Source: Nocardia puris (GTDB taxonomy: Bacteria; Actinomycetota; Actinomycetes; Mycobacteriales; Mycobacteriaceae). From it: a stretch of DNA of 64,000 nucleotides. Every line of letters begins with the position of its first letter. Position 1 is the first letter of the stretch. A program made the position numbers and the translations under genes. Positions 1 to 10,292 of the stretch are shown one piece after another. Below the pieces are notes generated by a model. It searched no databases. It was not told the DNA's origin and worked only from the letters and a program-made list of their open reading frames with translations. Where the stretch lies: assembly GCF_003315035.1 (NCBI RefSeq), contig NZ_QNRE01000005.1, positions 294,645 to 358,644 of the forward strand. The letters run 5' to 3'.

Positions 1-3000
1 GTCCGGCTCGCGCCGCGCGAACACCTGCTCGCGCTGGTGGTGCACCACATCGCGGCCGACGGGTTCTCCCTGGGTCCGCTCGCCCGCGATCTGGCCACCG
101 CCTACGCGGCCCGCGTCGCCGGCGCCGAACCGGTGTGGCGGCCGCTGCCGGTCCAGTACGCCGACTACGCGCTGTGGCAGCGCGAGGTGCTGGGCACCGA
201 GGACGATCCGGCCTCGCCGCTGGCCCGCCAGCTCGCCTACTGGCGCGACGCGCTGCGCGGCCTGCCCGCGCAGCTCGACCTGCCCACCGACCGCCCCCGG
301 CCCGCCGTCGCCTCGCACGCGGCGGCGAGCACCACCGTCACGCTGGACGCGGCGCTGCGCGCGAAGATCGCGGCGCTGGCGGCGCGGTGCGACGCGACGC
401 CGTTCATGGTGGTGCACGCGGCGCTGTCGGTGCTGCTTGCTCGGCTCTCGGGTACCGGCGATATCGCCATCGGCGCCCCCGTCGCGGGTCGCGGCGAACG
501 GGCGCTGGATGATCTGGTCGGCATGTTCGTGAACACGCTGGTGCTGCGCGTCGAGGTGTCCGGCGCGGACTCCTTCACCGAAGTCCTGCGCCGGGTGCGC
601 GAGACCGATCTGAACGCCTTCGCCCACGCCGACGTGCCGTTCGAGCGGCTGGTGGAGGTGCTCGACCCACCGCGTTCGGAGGCCAGGCACCCACTGTTCC
701 AGGTGGCGCTGTTCTTCCAGAACCTGTCCACCGTCACCGTGGAGCTGCCCGGCGCCACCGTCGCCGAACACGAAGTCGATTACGAGACCACCCGATTCGA
801 CCTCCAGTTCACGGTCTCCGACGACGCGGTGCGCCTCACCTACGCCACCGACCTGTTCGACGAGACCACCGTGCGCACGGTCGGCGCGCGGTTGCTGCGC
901 CTGCTGGGCGCGGTCACCGCCGACCCGGACCGCCCGGTCGGCGATATCGACCTGTTCGCGCCCGGTGAGCTGCACCGCGTGGTCACCGAGTGGAACGATT
1001 CGGCGCACACCGCGTTCGTCGCGGAGATGCTGCTCGACGAGTTCGAGGCGCAGGCCGCCGCCACGCCGGACGATCCGGCGCTGGTGTACGTCCCCGACGG
1101 CGGCGCGGCGGCCACCGTGGTCACCTACGGCGAGCTCGACCGGCGCTCCAACCAGCTGGCCCGACACCTGACAGCGGCCGGAGTCGGCCCGGAATCGCTG
1201 GTGGCACTGGCTATTCGGCGTTCCACCGATCTGGTGCTGGCCATGTACGCGGTGCTCAAGGCGGGCGGCGCGTACGTGCCGATCGACCCGGACCACCCGG
1301 CCCAGCGCATCGCCCACATCCTCGACACCGCGCGCCCGGCGGCGCTGCTCACCACCGAGCGCGACCGCGTCGACCACGGCTACGCGGGCCCGGTCGTGGC
1401 CGTGGACACCGTCGCGCTGCACGGCTACGCCGACGATCCGGTCGCCGCGGAGGAGCGCGGCGCGCCCATCCATCCCGGCAATCCGGCGTACGTGATCTTC
1501 ACCTCCGGCTCCACCGGAAGACCCAAGGGCGTCAGCGTGTCCCACGCGGCGATCGTCAACCAGGTGAACTGGATGCAGGCCGAGTACCGGCTCGAACCCG
1601 AGGACGTGTATCTCCAGAAGACCGCGACCACCTTCGACGTGTCGCTGTGGGGCTACTTCCTGCCGCTGCGGGTCGGCGCGACCCTGGTGCTGGCCACCCC
1701 CGACGGGCATCGCGATCCCGGCTACCTGGCCGAGGTCGTCGGCGCGTACGGCGTCACCGTCACCGATTTCGTGCCGTCGATGCTCAGCGTGTTCGCCGGG
1801 CACGTGGCGGCCGCCGGCCTGCGGGACGCGCTCGCCTCGCTGCGCACCGTGTTCGTGATCGGCGAGGCGCTGCCCGCCGAGACCGTGCGCGCGTTCGCCG
1901 AGGTGAGTGCGGCGCGCCTGCACAACCTGTACGGCCCGACCGAGGCCGCGGTGTCCATCACGCACCGCGATGTCACCGGCGAGACCGAGCGCGCCGCCCT
2001 GCCGATCGGCAACCCGGAGTGGAACAGCCGCCTGTACGTGCTGGATTCGCGCCTGCGGCCCACGCTGCCCGGCGTGGCGGGCGAGCTGTACCTGGCCGGC
2101 GTGCAGTTGGCGCGCGGCTACCACGGCAGGCCCGACCTCACCGCGGATCGCTTCGTGGCCAACCCGTTCGGCGCGCCCGGTGAGCGGATGTATCGCACCG
2201 GCGACCTGGTGCGCTGGGAGACCTCCGGCGAGTCCGCCGAGCTGGTCTACCTGGGGCGCACCGACTTCCAGGTGAAGTTCCGGGGCCAGCGCATCGAACT
2301 CGGCGAGATCGAGGCCGCGCTCGCGGCCGTGCCGGGCGTCGCGCAGGCCGCCGCTGCGGTGGTGACGACGGGTGGCGGCGACCACCTGGTCGGCTACGTG
2401 ACGCCGTTGCCCGGCGAGCGGAGCGAGCGGTTCGAGGACGCGCTGCGTGCGGCGGCGCGAGAGACGTTGCCGTCGTACATGATTCCGTCGGCCTACGTGG
2501 TGCTCGACGAGTTCCCGCTGAACTCCTCCGGCAAGCTGGACCGGAAGGCGTTGCCGGAACCGGTGTTCGACCGTGGCGCGTACGTCGCGCCGGTCAGCCC
2601 GGCCGAACGTCTCGTCGCCGACGCGTTCGCGACCGTCCTCGGCCTGGACACGGTGAGCGTGACCGACGGCTTCTTCGACCTGGGCGGCAACTCGCTCAGC
2701 GCCACCCGGGTGCTGGCCAGGCTGGGGGAGCGCCTGGGCCGGCGGGTGCCGGTGCGGCTGCTGTTCGAGGCGCCCACGGTGCGCGCGCTGGCGCAGCGTG
2801 TGACCACCGAGGCGGTGGCGGGCGCGCTGCCGGTGCCGCTGATCGCGGGCCCGCGCCCGGAGGTCGTGCCGCTGGCTCCGGTGCAGCGCGGCATGTGGTT
2901 CCTGAACCGTCTCGATCCGTCCTCGCCCGCGCACAACATCCCGGTGGCGCTGCGCATCTCGGGTGAGGTGGACGAAGTCGCGCTGGCCGCGGCGTTCACC

Positions 3001-6000
3001 GACGTGGTCGCCCGGCACGAGGTGCTGCGCACGGTGTATCCGGCGGCCGCCGACGGCACCGCCCACCAGGTGGTGCTGCCCGCCGAACCGGCCCCGGTCC
3101 GGCTCGCGGTCGAAGCCGTGCCCGCCGGTGGGCGCGACGCGCGGATCGCCGAATTCCTCTCGGCCGGTTTCGATATCGCCACCGAGGTGCCGGTGCGCGC
3201 GGTGCTCCTGCGCGAGAGCGTGGGCGACCGGGTGCTGGTCGCGGTGCTGCATCACATCGCCGCCGACGGCTATTCGATGCGCCCGCTGCTGCGAGACCTG
3301 CTGGCGGCCTATCTGTCCCGCGTGCTGGGCGCCGCGCCGCTGTGGCCGGAACTGCCCGCGCAGTATGCCGACTACGCGCTGTGGCAGGCCGCGGAGGTGG
3401 AGGCCGTTGCGGCGGAGGAACTCTCGTACTGGCGGGACGCGTTGCGCGATCTGCCCGACGAACTCGCCCTGCCCACCGACCGTCCGCGCCCGGCGGTGGT
3501 GTCGAAACGCGGTGCGAGCGTGCGCGCCCGGGTCGGCGGCGACGTCGCGCGGCGGGTGGTCGAGCTGGCCCGCCGCCACGACGCGACGCCGTTCATGGTG
3601 GTGCACGCGGCGCTGTCGGTGTTGCTGGCGCGACTGTCCGGCTCTGAGGACATCGCCGTCGGCACCCCGGTCGCCGGGCGTGGCGTGGCCGCGCTGGACG
3701 ACCTGGTGGGCATGTTCATCAACACCCTGGTACTGCGCACCTCCCCGCGCCCGGAGCACACCTTCGCCGAGCTGATCGCCGAGACGAAGGCCGCCGACCT
3801 GGCCGCCTTCGCGCACGCCACGGTGCCGTTCGAGCGGGTGGTGGACGCCCTCGGCGTCCCCGCCTCGCAGGCCGCGCACCCGCTGTTCACCGTCATGCTC
3901 AGCTACCTGAACGCGGGGGCGGACAGTTTCTCGGTGCCGGGTCTGGAGCTCGCGCCGGTCGAGTTCGACGAGCCGGTGGCGCGTTTCGATCTCCAGTTCA
4001 CCGTCGCCGCCGAACCCGACGCCGCCGGGCACCTGTCCGTCGAACTGAACTACGCCACCGATCTGTTCGACCGCGCGACCGCCGAGGCGCTGCTGCGCCG
4101 CTTCGGCCGCGCCCTCGGCGCGCTCACCGCCGACCCGGACCACCCGGTGGGCGACGTCGACCTGCTCACCCCCGGCGAACGCGCGGGTCTGCTGGACAGG
4201 CGCGGCGCGCCCACGGTGCCGCCGTGCACCCTGGCCGACATGATGGCGGCGGCCGTCGCCCTCGCGCCGGACGGCGTCGCCGTCGTGGACGGCGACCGGG
4301 AACTGACCTACCGCGAGATCGAGAAACGGTCCGCGCGGCTGGCCCGGACCTTGATCGGGCTGGGGATCGGTGCGGAAGACATTGTCGCCCTGGCTATTCC
4401 GCGTTCACTGGAATCGCTGGTCGCGGTGTGGGCCGTGGCGCGGACGGGCGCTGCCTTCGTGCCCGTCGATCCGACGTACCCGCCGGAGCGCATCGCGCAC
4501 ATGCTCACCGATTCCGGTGCGGCGCTGGGCCTCACGGTCACCGAGGCGCACGCCGCGCTGCCCGACGCCACCGAATGGCTGGTGCTCGACACCCCGGCCA
4601 TGGCGGCCCGCATGCGGCACATGAGCGCCGCGCCGCTGGTGGCCGACGAACTGGTGCGCCCGGTGCGGGTGGAGAACCCGGCCTGGATGATCTACACGTC
4701 CGGCTCCACCGGTGTGCCGAAGGGCGTGCTGGTGACGCACGGCGGCGTCGCGGGAGTGGCCCGCGCGCAACGGGATCGGTACCGCGTGACCGAGACCGCC
4801 CGCGTCCTGCATGTCTCCTCGCCCAGCTTCGACGCCTCGATGCTGGAACTGCTGCTCGCGCTGGCGGCCGGGGCGACGCTGGTCGTCGCACCGGCGGGCG
4901 TGTTCGGCGGGGCCGAGCTGACCGCGCTGATCCGCGACCGCCGGGTGACGCACGCGTTCCTCACCCCCGCCGTGCTCCAGACCTTGGACCCCGACCAGGT
5001 GCCCGAACTCGCGCACTTGACCGTCGGAGGTGAGGCGTTCGGCCCGGAGGTGGTGCGGCGCTGGGGGATCGGGCGCAGCCTGTACAACACCTACGGCCCG
5101 ACCGAGACCACCGTCATCACGACGATCAGCGAGCGGATGCGCCCCGGCGACCCGTTCGATATGGGCACGCCGATCCACGGCATGTCCGCGGTCGTGCTGG
5201 ACGCGCGGCTGCGCCCGGTGCCGGTGGGCGTCGCGGGCGAGCTGTACCTGCGGGGGCCGGGGCTGGCGCGCGGATACCATGCGCGGCCGGGACTTTCAGC
5301 CGAACGGTTCGTCGCCGATCCCTACGGTGAGCCGGGCGGGCGGCTGTACCGCACCGGAGACCTGGTGCGCTGGACGCCGGCGGGTGCGCTGCAACACCTG
5401 GGCCGCACCGACTTCCAGGTGAAGGTGCGCGGTCTGCGCATCGAACTCGGCGAGATCGACGCGGTGCTCACCGCGCACGAGTCCGTGGAGTACGCGGTGA
5501 CCGTCGGCCACACCGATCGCGTGAGCGGCGCGGTCTCGCTGGTGTCGTACGTGGTGCCCGCGCCCGGTCACACCGTCGATCCCGACGGGCTCACGGAATT
5601 CGCCGGCCGCTCGCTGGCCGCCTACATGGTGCCCGCCGCCATCGTCTCGCTGGACGCGCTGCCGCTGACCCCGGTCGGCAAACTGGATCGAAAGGCGTTG
5701 CCGGAACCGCGGTTCCGCACGGCGGAGTTCCGCGCCCCGCGCACCGAGGTGGCGCGCGCCGTCGCCGCCACCGTCGCGGACGTGCTGGGCCTGACCACGC
5801 CCGTCGGCCTGGACGACGACTTCTTCGCCCTCGGCGGCAACTCGCTCACCGCCACCCAGCTGGCGGCGCGCCTCGGCGCGGCACTCGGGGTGACCGTGGG
5901 CGTGCGGCGGGTCTTCGAACACGCCACCGTCGCCGGTCTCGCGGCCGAACTCGACACGGGCGAGCGGGAATCCGCGCGTCCGGTGCTCGCGCCGCGCACG

Positions 6001-9000
6001 GGCGACGGGCCCGTCCCGCTCTCGCTGGCGCAGCAGCGCATGTGGTTCCTCAACCGGCTCGACCGGCAGTCCACCGCCTACAACATCCCCCTCGCCGTGC
6101 GGCTGACCGGCGCGCTGGACGCGGCCGCGCTCACCGCCGCCGTCGCCGACGTGGTCGCCCGCCACGAGGTGCTGCGCACCGTTTACCCGCAGCGCGAGGA
6201 CGGGCCGGTGCAGGTCGTGCTCCCGGTCGAGGCGGCGCGGCCGCCGGTGCTCGCGCCGATCGCCGTCGTCGCCGACGACCTGCCGGTCGCCGTCGCCGAT
6301 TTCGTGGGCGCGGGCTTCGACGTGACCGAGGCGGTGCCGTTGCGCGCCAGGCTCTTCCGCCCCGTCGCCGAGGACGGCGTGGAACCGGATGCCCCCGAAC
6401 ACGTCCTGGTCGTGGTCGTGCACCATATCGCGGCCGACGGGTCCTCGCTGGTGCCGCTGGCCAGGGACGTCATGCTCGCCTACGCGGCGCGCACCAGGGG
6501 CGCGGCGCCGGCGTGGACGCCGCTGCCGGTGCAGTACGCCGACTACGCGCTGTGGCAGCGGGAACTGCTCGGCTCGGAGGACGACCCGGACGCACTCGTC
6601 AGCAGGCAGCTCGCCTTCTGGACCGATGCGCTGGCCGGCCTGCCCGCCCAGCTGCCGCTGCCCACCGACCGGCCGCGCCCGGCGGTCGCCTCCACCAGGG
6701 GCAGGCACGTCGACTTCGCCGTCGACGCCGAAAGGCACGCCGCGCTCGTGGCATTGGGGCGCGCGAGCGGCGCGACCCCGTTCATGGTCATGCACGCCGC
6801 GTTCGCGGTGCTGCTGGCCCGGCTCTCCGGCACCGACGATATCGCCGTCGGCACGCCGGTGGCGGGCCGCGGCGAGGCCGCCCTCGACGACATGGTGGGC
6901 ATGTTCGTGAACACCCTCGTACTGCGCACGCCGGTGCGCGGCGGCGACGATTTCACCACCCTGCTCGAGCGGGTGCGCGCGGCGGATCTGGCGGCCTTCG
7001 CCCACGCCGACGTGCCCTTCGAGCGGCTGGTGGAAGTGCTCAACCCGGAGCGCTCCACCGCCCGCCACCCGCTGTTCCAGGTGGGCTTCTCCTTCCACAA
7101 CCAGGCCGAGGCCGACTTCACCCTGGACGGGATCACCGCCACGGCGGTCGATTTCGACTCCGAGGTGTCCCAGTTCGATCTGCACTTGGTGGTCACCGAC
7201 CGCTACGACGCCGACGGCGAGCCCGCCGGCGTGGCGGCCACGCTCACCTACGCCACGGCGCTGTTCGACGAGTCCACCGTCGCGGGCTTCGCGAGCCGGT
7301 TGCAGCGTTTGCTGGCCCGGGTGTGCGAGAGCCCCGATGCGCCGGTCGGTGACCTGCCGCTGCTCGACGGCGCGGAGGCCGAGCGGATTCTCACCGCCTG
7401 GCACGGCTCGGACCGGGCGTTCCCGGCCGCCACCCTGATCACCGCGTTCGACGCGCAAGTGGCCCGCACGCCGGACGCGATCGCGCTGGTCGCCGACGCC
7501 GACACCGTCACCTACGGCGAGTTCGCCGCCCGGGTGCGCCGCCTGGCCCGCGTGCTCATCGGGCGCGGCGTCGGGCCGGAATCGCTGGTGGCCCTGGCCA
7601 TTCCGCGCAGTGTGGACTTGGTGGTCGCGATGTACGCGGTGGTGACGGCAGGCGGCGCGTACGTGCCGCTGGAGCCGGCGCACCCATTGGACCGCACCGC
7701 CGCCGTGCTGGCGGCGGCCGCGCCCGAACTGGTGCTCACCTCGTCGCGGTGGTCGATGCTGCCCGGCGACGTGGCGGATCGCGAAGTGCTGCTGGACATC
7801 TCGGCCGTGCCGGAGGGCGTCGACGACGCGCCCGTCACCGACGGCGAGCGACGGCGTCCGCTGCGGCCCGCCGACACCGCCTACGTTCTGTTCACCTCCG
7901 GTTCCACCGGCACGCCCAAGGGCGTGGCGGTCCCGCACGCCGCGATCGCCCACCAGCTGGACTGGGTGCAGTCGGAGTACGCGCTCGGCGCCGACGACGC
8001 CACGCTGCTGATGACCTCCGCCGCGTTCGACCTCTCGGTATGGGAATTCTGGTGGGCCCCGCGCACCGGGGCCAGGATCGTCCTTGCTCCGCAAGGGGCG
8101 CAACGGGATCCGGACGGCGTGCTGGAGCTGATCCGGAACGCCTCGGTCACCACGGTGACGCTGGTGCCCTCGCTGCTGGCCATGCTCGCCGAGGTATGCG
8201 GGGCGCGGCGGCTGCCGCGTTCGCTGCGCAGGCTGCTGGTGATCGGCGAGGCGTTGCCCGCCGCCACCGTCGCCAAGATCGGCGCGCTCACCGACGCCCG
8301 CGTGGACAACCTGTACGGGCCGACCGAGGCGGCTGTCTCGGTAACCCGCTACCGCACCTCGCCCGCCGAGGGCGGGGCGGTGACTCCGATCGGCACACCC
8401 GAACCGGGCAACCGCGTCTACGTGCTCGACGACCGCTTGCACCCGGTGCCGGTAGGCGTCACCGGCGAGCTGTACCTGGGCGGTGCGCAGCTGGCGCGCG
8501 GCTACTACGGCCGCGCCGATCTGACCGCCGAGCGGTTCGTCGCCGATCCGTTCGGCGCGCCCGGCGACCGCCTCTACCGCACCGGCGACATGGTGCGCTG
8601 GTCCGCCGGCGGTGAGCTGATCTACGTGGAGCGGCGCGACTTCCAGGTGAAGGTGCGCGGCTACCGGATCGAGCTCGCCGACATCGAGTACGCGCTGCGC
8701 GCGCGGACCGGTGTCACCGACGCGGTCGTGCTCGCGCACGGCACGGGCGAGAATATCGCGCTGGTCGGCTATTACACGCCCGCCACCGCACCGGAGCCCG
8801 CCGAGGTGCGGGCGGCGCTGAGCGAGGCGCTGCCCAGCTACATGGTGCCCACCGTGCTGATGCGGCTGGACGCGTTGCCGCTCAACGCCAACGGCAAGGT
8901 GGACCGCGCCGCGCTGCCGCGCCCCGAACTCACCGCGCGGGCGTTCCGCGCGCCGGAGACCGACCTCGAGACCGCCGTGTGCGCGGTCTTCGCCGAGGTC

Positions 9001-9987
9001 CTCGACGCCGAGCGGATCGGGCTGGATGACAACTTCTTCGACCGCGGCGGCAACTCGCTGCTGGCGACCCGGCTGGCTTCCCGGCTGAGTGAGGCGCTGG
9101 CCGAACGGGTTCCGGTGGTCTGGTTGTTCTCGGCCCCGACGCCGGCCGAGCTGGTGACGCAGCTGGAACTCGCCAGGTCGGGGCGCGGGCGGGTCGACAC
9201 CGCCGCCGCGTTCGACGTGCTGCTGCCGCTGCGGACCGGTGGTGCGAAGGCACCGCTGTTCTGCCTGCACCCGATCGGCGGTGTGGCGTGGTCGTTCGCG
9301 GGTCTGGCCGCGCACGTCGATGCGGAGCGCCCGATCTATGGCCTCCAGTCGCCGGTGCTGAATTCGGCGGAGCCGCTGCCGGATTCGATCGACGAGTGGG
9401 CCCGCCGCTACGTGCGCGAGATCCGCGCCGTGCAGCCGGAGGGGCCGTACCACCTGCTCGGCTGGTCGCTCGGCGGCGTGCTCGCGCACGCGGTGGCGGT
9501 GCAGTTGCAGGACGAGGGGCAGCACGTCGCGACGCTGGCCATGATGGACAGCCCGCGCGGCGTGACGGCGACCGGCACGACCGTGCCGCTGGCCGATCTG
9601 CTGGGCGGCCTGCTGGGGGCGCGGGCGGCCGACGCCGACGCCGAACTCGACCTGCCCGCGCTGGCCCGCCGCCTCGCGGACCTGCCCGAACCGTTCGCCT
9701 CGTTCGGCGCGGAACGGCTGGGCCGGGTCCTCGACTCGGGCGCCCACTCGCTGTCGGTGATCACGCGCTACCGGCCCCGCCGCTACAAGGGCAACCTGGT
9801 GTATTTCACCGCCGCCCTGGACGATCCGACCGGCGCGACGGGCGCCGCGAGCTGGGCCGAGGCTGTCGACGGCACCGTGCACAACCACGCCGTCGCCGCC
9901 ACCCACTGGCGCATGACCTCCGAGGCGGCGCTGGCCCGCATCGGCCACGTCCTCACCGCGGTCTGGTCCGACACCGACCGCCCCTGA
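1..9987 (+). CDS. Non-ribosomal peptide synthetase, 3' part (C-A-T-C-A-T-C-A-T-TE)
   Basis: The gene is open from base 1, so its start lies outside the window. Visible domains: end of a condensation domain (HHIAADG at about 43); A1 about 1020-2570; T1 (Ser codon 2692 in GGNS); C2 about 2860-4180 (HHIAADG at 3250); A2 about 4220-5700; T2 (Ser 5842); C3 about 6010-7360 (HHIAADG at 6421); A3 about 7430-8920; T3 (Ser 9055); and a thioesterase about 9230-9980 with GWSLGG (nucleophile Ser at 9466). It is the terminal synthetase of an assembly line that adds at least three residues and releases the peptide. My reading of the ten pocket residues is DVWDFILVSK, DALFTGTVIK and DLWTLILVSK; I cannot assign a substrate to any of them. 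No epimerization domain is seen. An MbtH-like gene follows 39 bp downstream, probably co-transcribed. The product is unknown. Confidence 0.97.
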   Translation, partial: VRLAPREHLLALVVHHIAADGFSLGPLARDLATAYAARVAGAEPVWRPLPVQYADYALWQREVLGTEDDPASPLARQLAYWRDALRGLPAQLDLPTDRPRPAVASHAAASTTVTLDAALRAKIAALAARCDATPFMVVHAALSVLLARLSGTGDIAIGAPVAGRGERALDDLVGMFVNTLVLRVEVSGADSFTEVLRRVRETDLNAFAHADVPFERLVEVLDPPRSEARHPLFQVALFFQNLSTVTVELPGATVAEHEVDYETTRFDLQFTVSDDAVRLTYATDLFDETTVRTVGARLLRLLGAVTADPDRPVGDIDLFAPGELHRVVTEWNDSAHTAFVAEMLLDEFEAQAAATPDDPALVYVPDGGAAATVVTYGELDRRSNQLARHLTAAGVGPESLVALAIRRSTDLVLAMYAVLKAGGAYVPIDPDHPAQRIAHILDTARPAALLTTERDRVDHGYAGPVVAVDTVALHGYADDPVAAEERGAPIHPGNPAYVIFTSGSTGRPKGVSVSHAAIVNQVNWMQAEYRLEPEDVYLQKTATTFDVSLWGYFLPLRVGATLVLATPDGHRDPGYLAEVVGAYGVTVTDFVPSMLSVFAGHVAAAGLRDALASLRTVFVIGEALPAETVRAFAEVSAARLHNLYGPTEAAVSITHRDVTGETERAALPIGNPEWNSRLYVLDSRLRPTLPGVAGELYLAGVQLARGYHGRPDLTADRFVANPFGAPGERMYRTGDLVRWETSGESAELVYLGRTDFQVKFRGQRIELGEIEAALAAVPGVAQAAAAVVTTGGGDHLVGYVTPLPGERSERFEDALRAAARETLPSYMIPSAYVVLDEFPLNSSGKLDRKALPEPVFDRGAYVAPVSPAERLVADAFATVLGLDTVSVTDGFFDLGGNSLSATRVLARLGERLGRRVPVRLLFEAPTVRALAQRVTTEAVAGALPVPLIAGPRPEVVPLAPVQRGMWFLNRLDPSSPAHNIPVALRISGEVDEVALAAAFTDVVARHEVLRTVYPAAADGTAHQVVLPAEPAPVRLAVEAVPAGGRDARIAEFLSAGFDIATEVPVRAVLLRESVGDRVLVAVLHHIAADGYSMRPLLRDLLAAYLSRVLGAAPLWPELPAQYADYALWQAAEVEAVAAEELSYWRDALRDLPDELALPTDRPRPAVVSKRGASVRARVGGDVARRVVELARRHDATPFMVVHAALSVLLARLSGSEDIAVGTPVAGRGVAALDDLVGMFINTLVLRTSPRPEHTFAELIAETKAADLAAFAHATVPFERVVDALGVPASQAAHPLFTVMLSYLNAGADSFSVPGLELAPVEFDEPVARFDLQFTVAAEPDAAGHLSVELNYATDLFDRATAEALLRRFGRALGALTADPDHPVGDVDLLTPGERAGLLDRRGAPTVPPCTLADMMAAAVALAPDGVAVVDGDRELTYREIEKRSARLARTLIGLGIGAEDIVALAIPRSLESLVAVWAVARTGAAFVPVDPTYPPERIAHMLTDSGAALGLTVTEAHAALPDATEWLVLDTPAMAARMRHMSAAPLVADELVRPVRVENPAWMIYTSGSTGVPKGVLVTHGGVAGVARAQRDRYRVTETARVLHVSSPSFDASMLELLLALAAGATLVVAPAGVFGGAELTALIRDRRVTHAFLTPAVLQTLDPDQVPELAHLTVGGEAFGPEVVRRWGIGRSLYNTYGPTETTVITTISERMRPGDPFDMGTPIHGMSAVVLDARLRPVPVGVAGELYLRGPGLARGYHARPGLSAERFVADPYGEPGGRLYRTGDLVRWTPAGALQHLGRTDFQVKVRGLRIELGEIDAVLTAHESVEYAVTVGHTDRVSGAVSLVSYVVPAPGHTVDPDGLTEFAGRSLAAYMVPAAIVSLDALPLTPVGKLDRKALPEPRFRTAEFRAPRTEVARAVAATVADVLGLTTPVGLDDDFFALGGNSLTATQLAARLGAALGVTVGVRRVFEHATVAGLAAELDTGERESARPVLAPRTGDGPVPLSLAQQRMWFLNRLDRQSTAYNIPLAVRLTGALDAAALTAAVADVVARHEVLRTVYPQREDGPVQVVLPVEAARPPVLAPIAVVADDLPVAVADFVGAGFDVTEAVPLRARLFRPVAEDGVEPDAPEHVLVVVVHHIAADGSSLVPLARDVMLAYAARTRGAAPAWTPLPVQYADYALWQRELLGSEDDPDALVSRQLAFWTDALAGLPAQLPLPTDRPRPAVASTRGRHVDFAVDAERHAALVALGRASGATPFMVMHAAFAVLLARLSGTDDIAVGTPVAGRGEAALDDMVGMFVNTLVLRTPVRGGDDFTTLLERVRAADLAAFAHADVPFERLVEVLNPERSTARHPLFQVGFSFHNQAEADFTLDGITATAVDFDSEVSQFDLHLVVTDRYDADGEPAGVAATLTYATALFDESTVAGFASRLQRLLARVCESPDAPVGDLPLLDGAEAERILTAWHGSDRAFPAATLITAFDAQVARTPDAIALVADADTVTYGEFAARVRRLARVLIGRGVGPESLVALAIPRSVDLVVAMYAVVTAGGAYVPLEPAHPLDRTAAVLAAAAPELVLTSSRWSMLPGDVADREVLLDISAVPEGVDDAPVTDGERRRPLRPADTAYVLFTSGSTGTPKGVAVPHAAIAHQLDWVQSEYALGADDATLLMTSAAFDLSVWEFWWAPRTGARIVLAPQGAQRDPDGVLELIRNASVTTVTLVPSLLAMLAEVCGARRLPRSLRRLLVIGEALPAATVAKIGALTDARVDNLYGPTEAAVSVTRYRTSPAEGGAVTPIGTPEPGNRVYVLDDRLHPVPVGVTGELYLGGAQLARGYYGRADLTAERFVADPFGAPGDRLYRTGDMVRWSAGGELIYVERRDFQVKVRGYRIELADIEYALRARTGVTDAVVLAHGTGENIALVGYYTPATAPEPAEVRAALSEALPSYMVPTVLMRLDALPLNANGKVDRAALPRPELTARAFRAPETDLETAVCAVFAEVLDAERIGLDDNFFDRGGNSLLATRLASRLSEALAERVPVVWLFSAPTPAELVTQLELARSGRGRVDTAAAFDVLLPLRTGGAKAPLFCLHPIGGVAWSFAGLAAHVDAERPIYGLQSPVLNSAEPLPDSIDEWARRYVREIRAVQPEGPYHLLGWSLGGVLAHAVAVQLQDEGQHVATLAMMDSPRGVTATGTTVPLADLLGGLLGARAADADAELDLPALARRLADLPEPFASFGAERLGRVLDSGAHSLSVITRYRPRRYKGNLVYFTAALDDPTGATGAASWAEAVDGTVHNHAVAATHWRMTSEAALARIGHVLTAVWSDTDRP

Positions 9988-10026
9988 CCGCGCACATCCT
10001 CAGTCCCCCCACTGGAAGGCACTCCG

Positions 10027-10245
10027 ATGACGAACCCCTTCGACGATGACGACGCCCAGTTCTACGTCCTCACCAACGCCGAAGGCGAGCACTCCCTCTG
10101 GCCGATCTTCGCCGCCGTCCCCACCGGCTGGACCATCGCCTACGGCGCGGCCCCCCGCTCCGCCTGCCTCGAATACGTCGAAACCCACTGGCTCGACATG
10201 CGTCCCAACTCCCTCGTCGCCGCCATGACCCCCGAAACCACCTGA
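10027..10245 (+). CDS. MbtH-like protein
   Basis: This 72-aa protein begins with NPFDDD and has the family pattern EGEHSLWP, VPTGW, a conserved Cys-Leu (SACLEYVE) and a W-x-D-x-RP-x-SL tail. MbtH-like proteins bind NRPS adenylation domains and are often needed for their folding and activity. The gene lies 39 bp after the synthetase stop, with GGAAGG about 7 bp before the ATG, so it probably serves the upstream synthetase. It could also serve the second synthetase at 45 kb, because these chaperones can act across clusters. A strong hairpin ends the transcription unit just downstream. Confidence 0.95.
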   Translation: MTNPFDDDDAQFYVLTNAEGEHSLWPIFAAVPTGWTIAYGAAPRSACLEYVETHWLDMRPNSLVAAMTPETT

Positions 10246-10250
10246 ATAGC

Positions 10251-10288
10251 CGGGGCGCGCCGGTCCCCCTGCCAACCGGCGCGCCCCG
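10251..10288. terminator. Strong bidirectional hairpin terminator
   Basis: A perfect 14-bp inverted repeat (10251-10264 with 10275-10288, core GGGGCGCGCCGGT) encloses a 10-nt loop. It lies between the convergent ends of the MbtH gene and the HTH regulator, so it can stop transcripts from both sides. There is no U-tract, as is common for high-GC actinobacterial terminators. Confidence 0.8.
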
Positions 10289-10292
10289 TCCC

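Noticed and set aside
5296..9948. A 1,550-codon minus-strand frame opposite the left NRPS
   Set aside because: It has the same shadow composition, while the plus strand has continuous NRPS domains and motifs.
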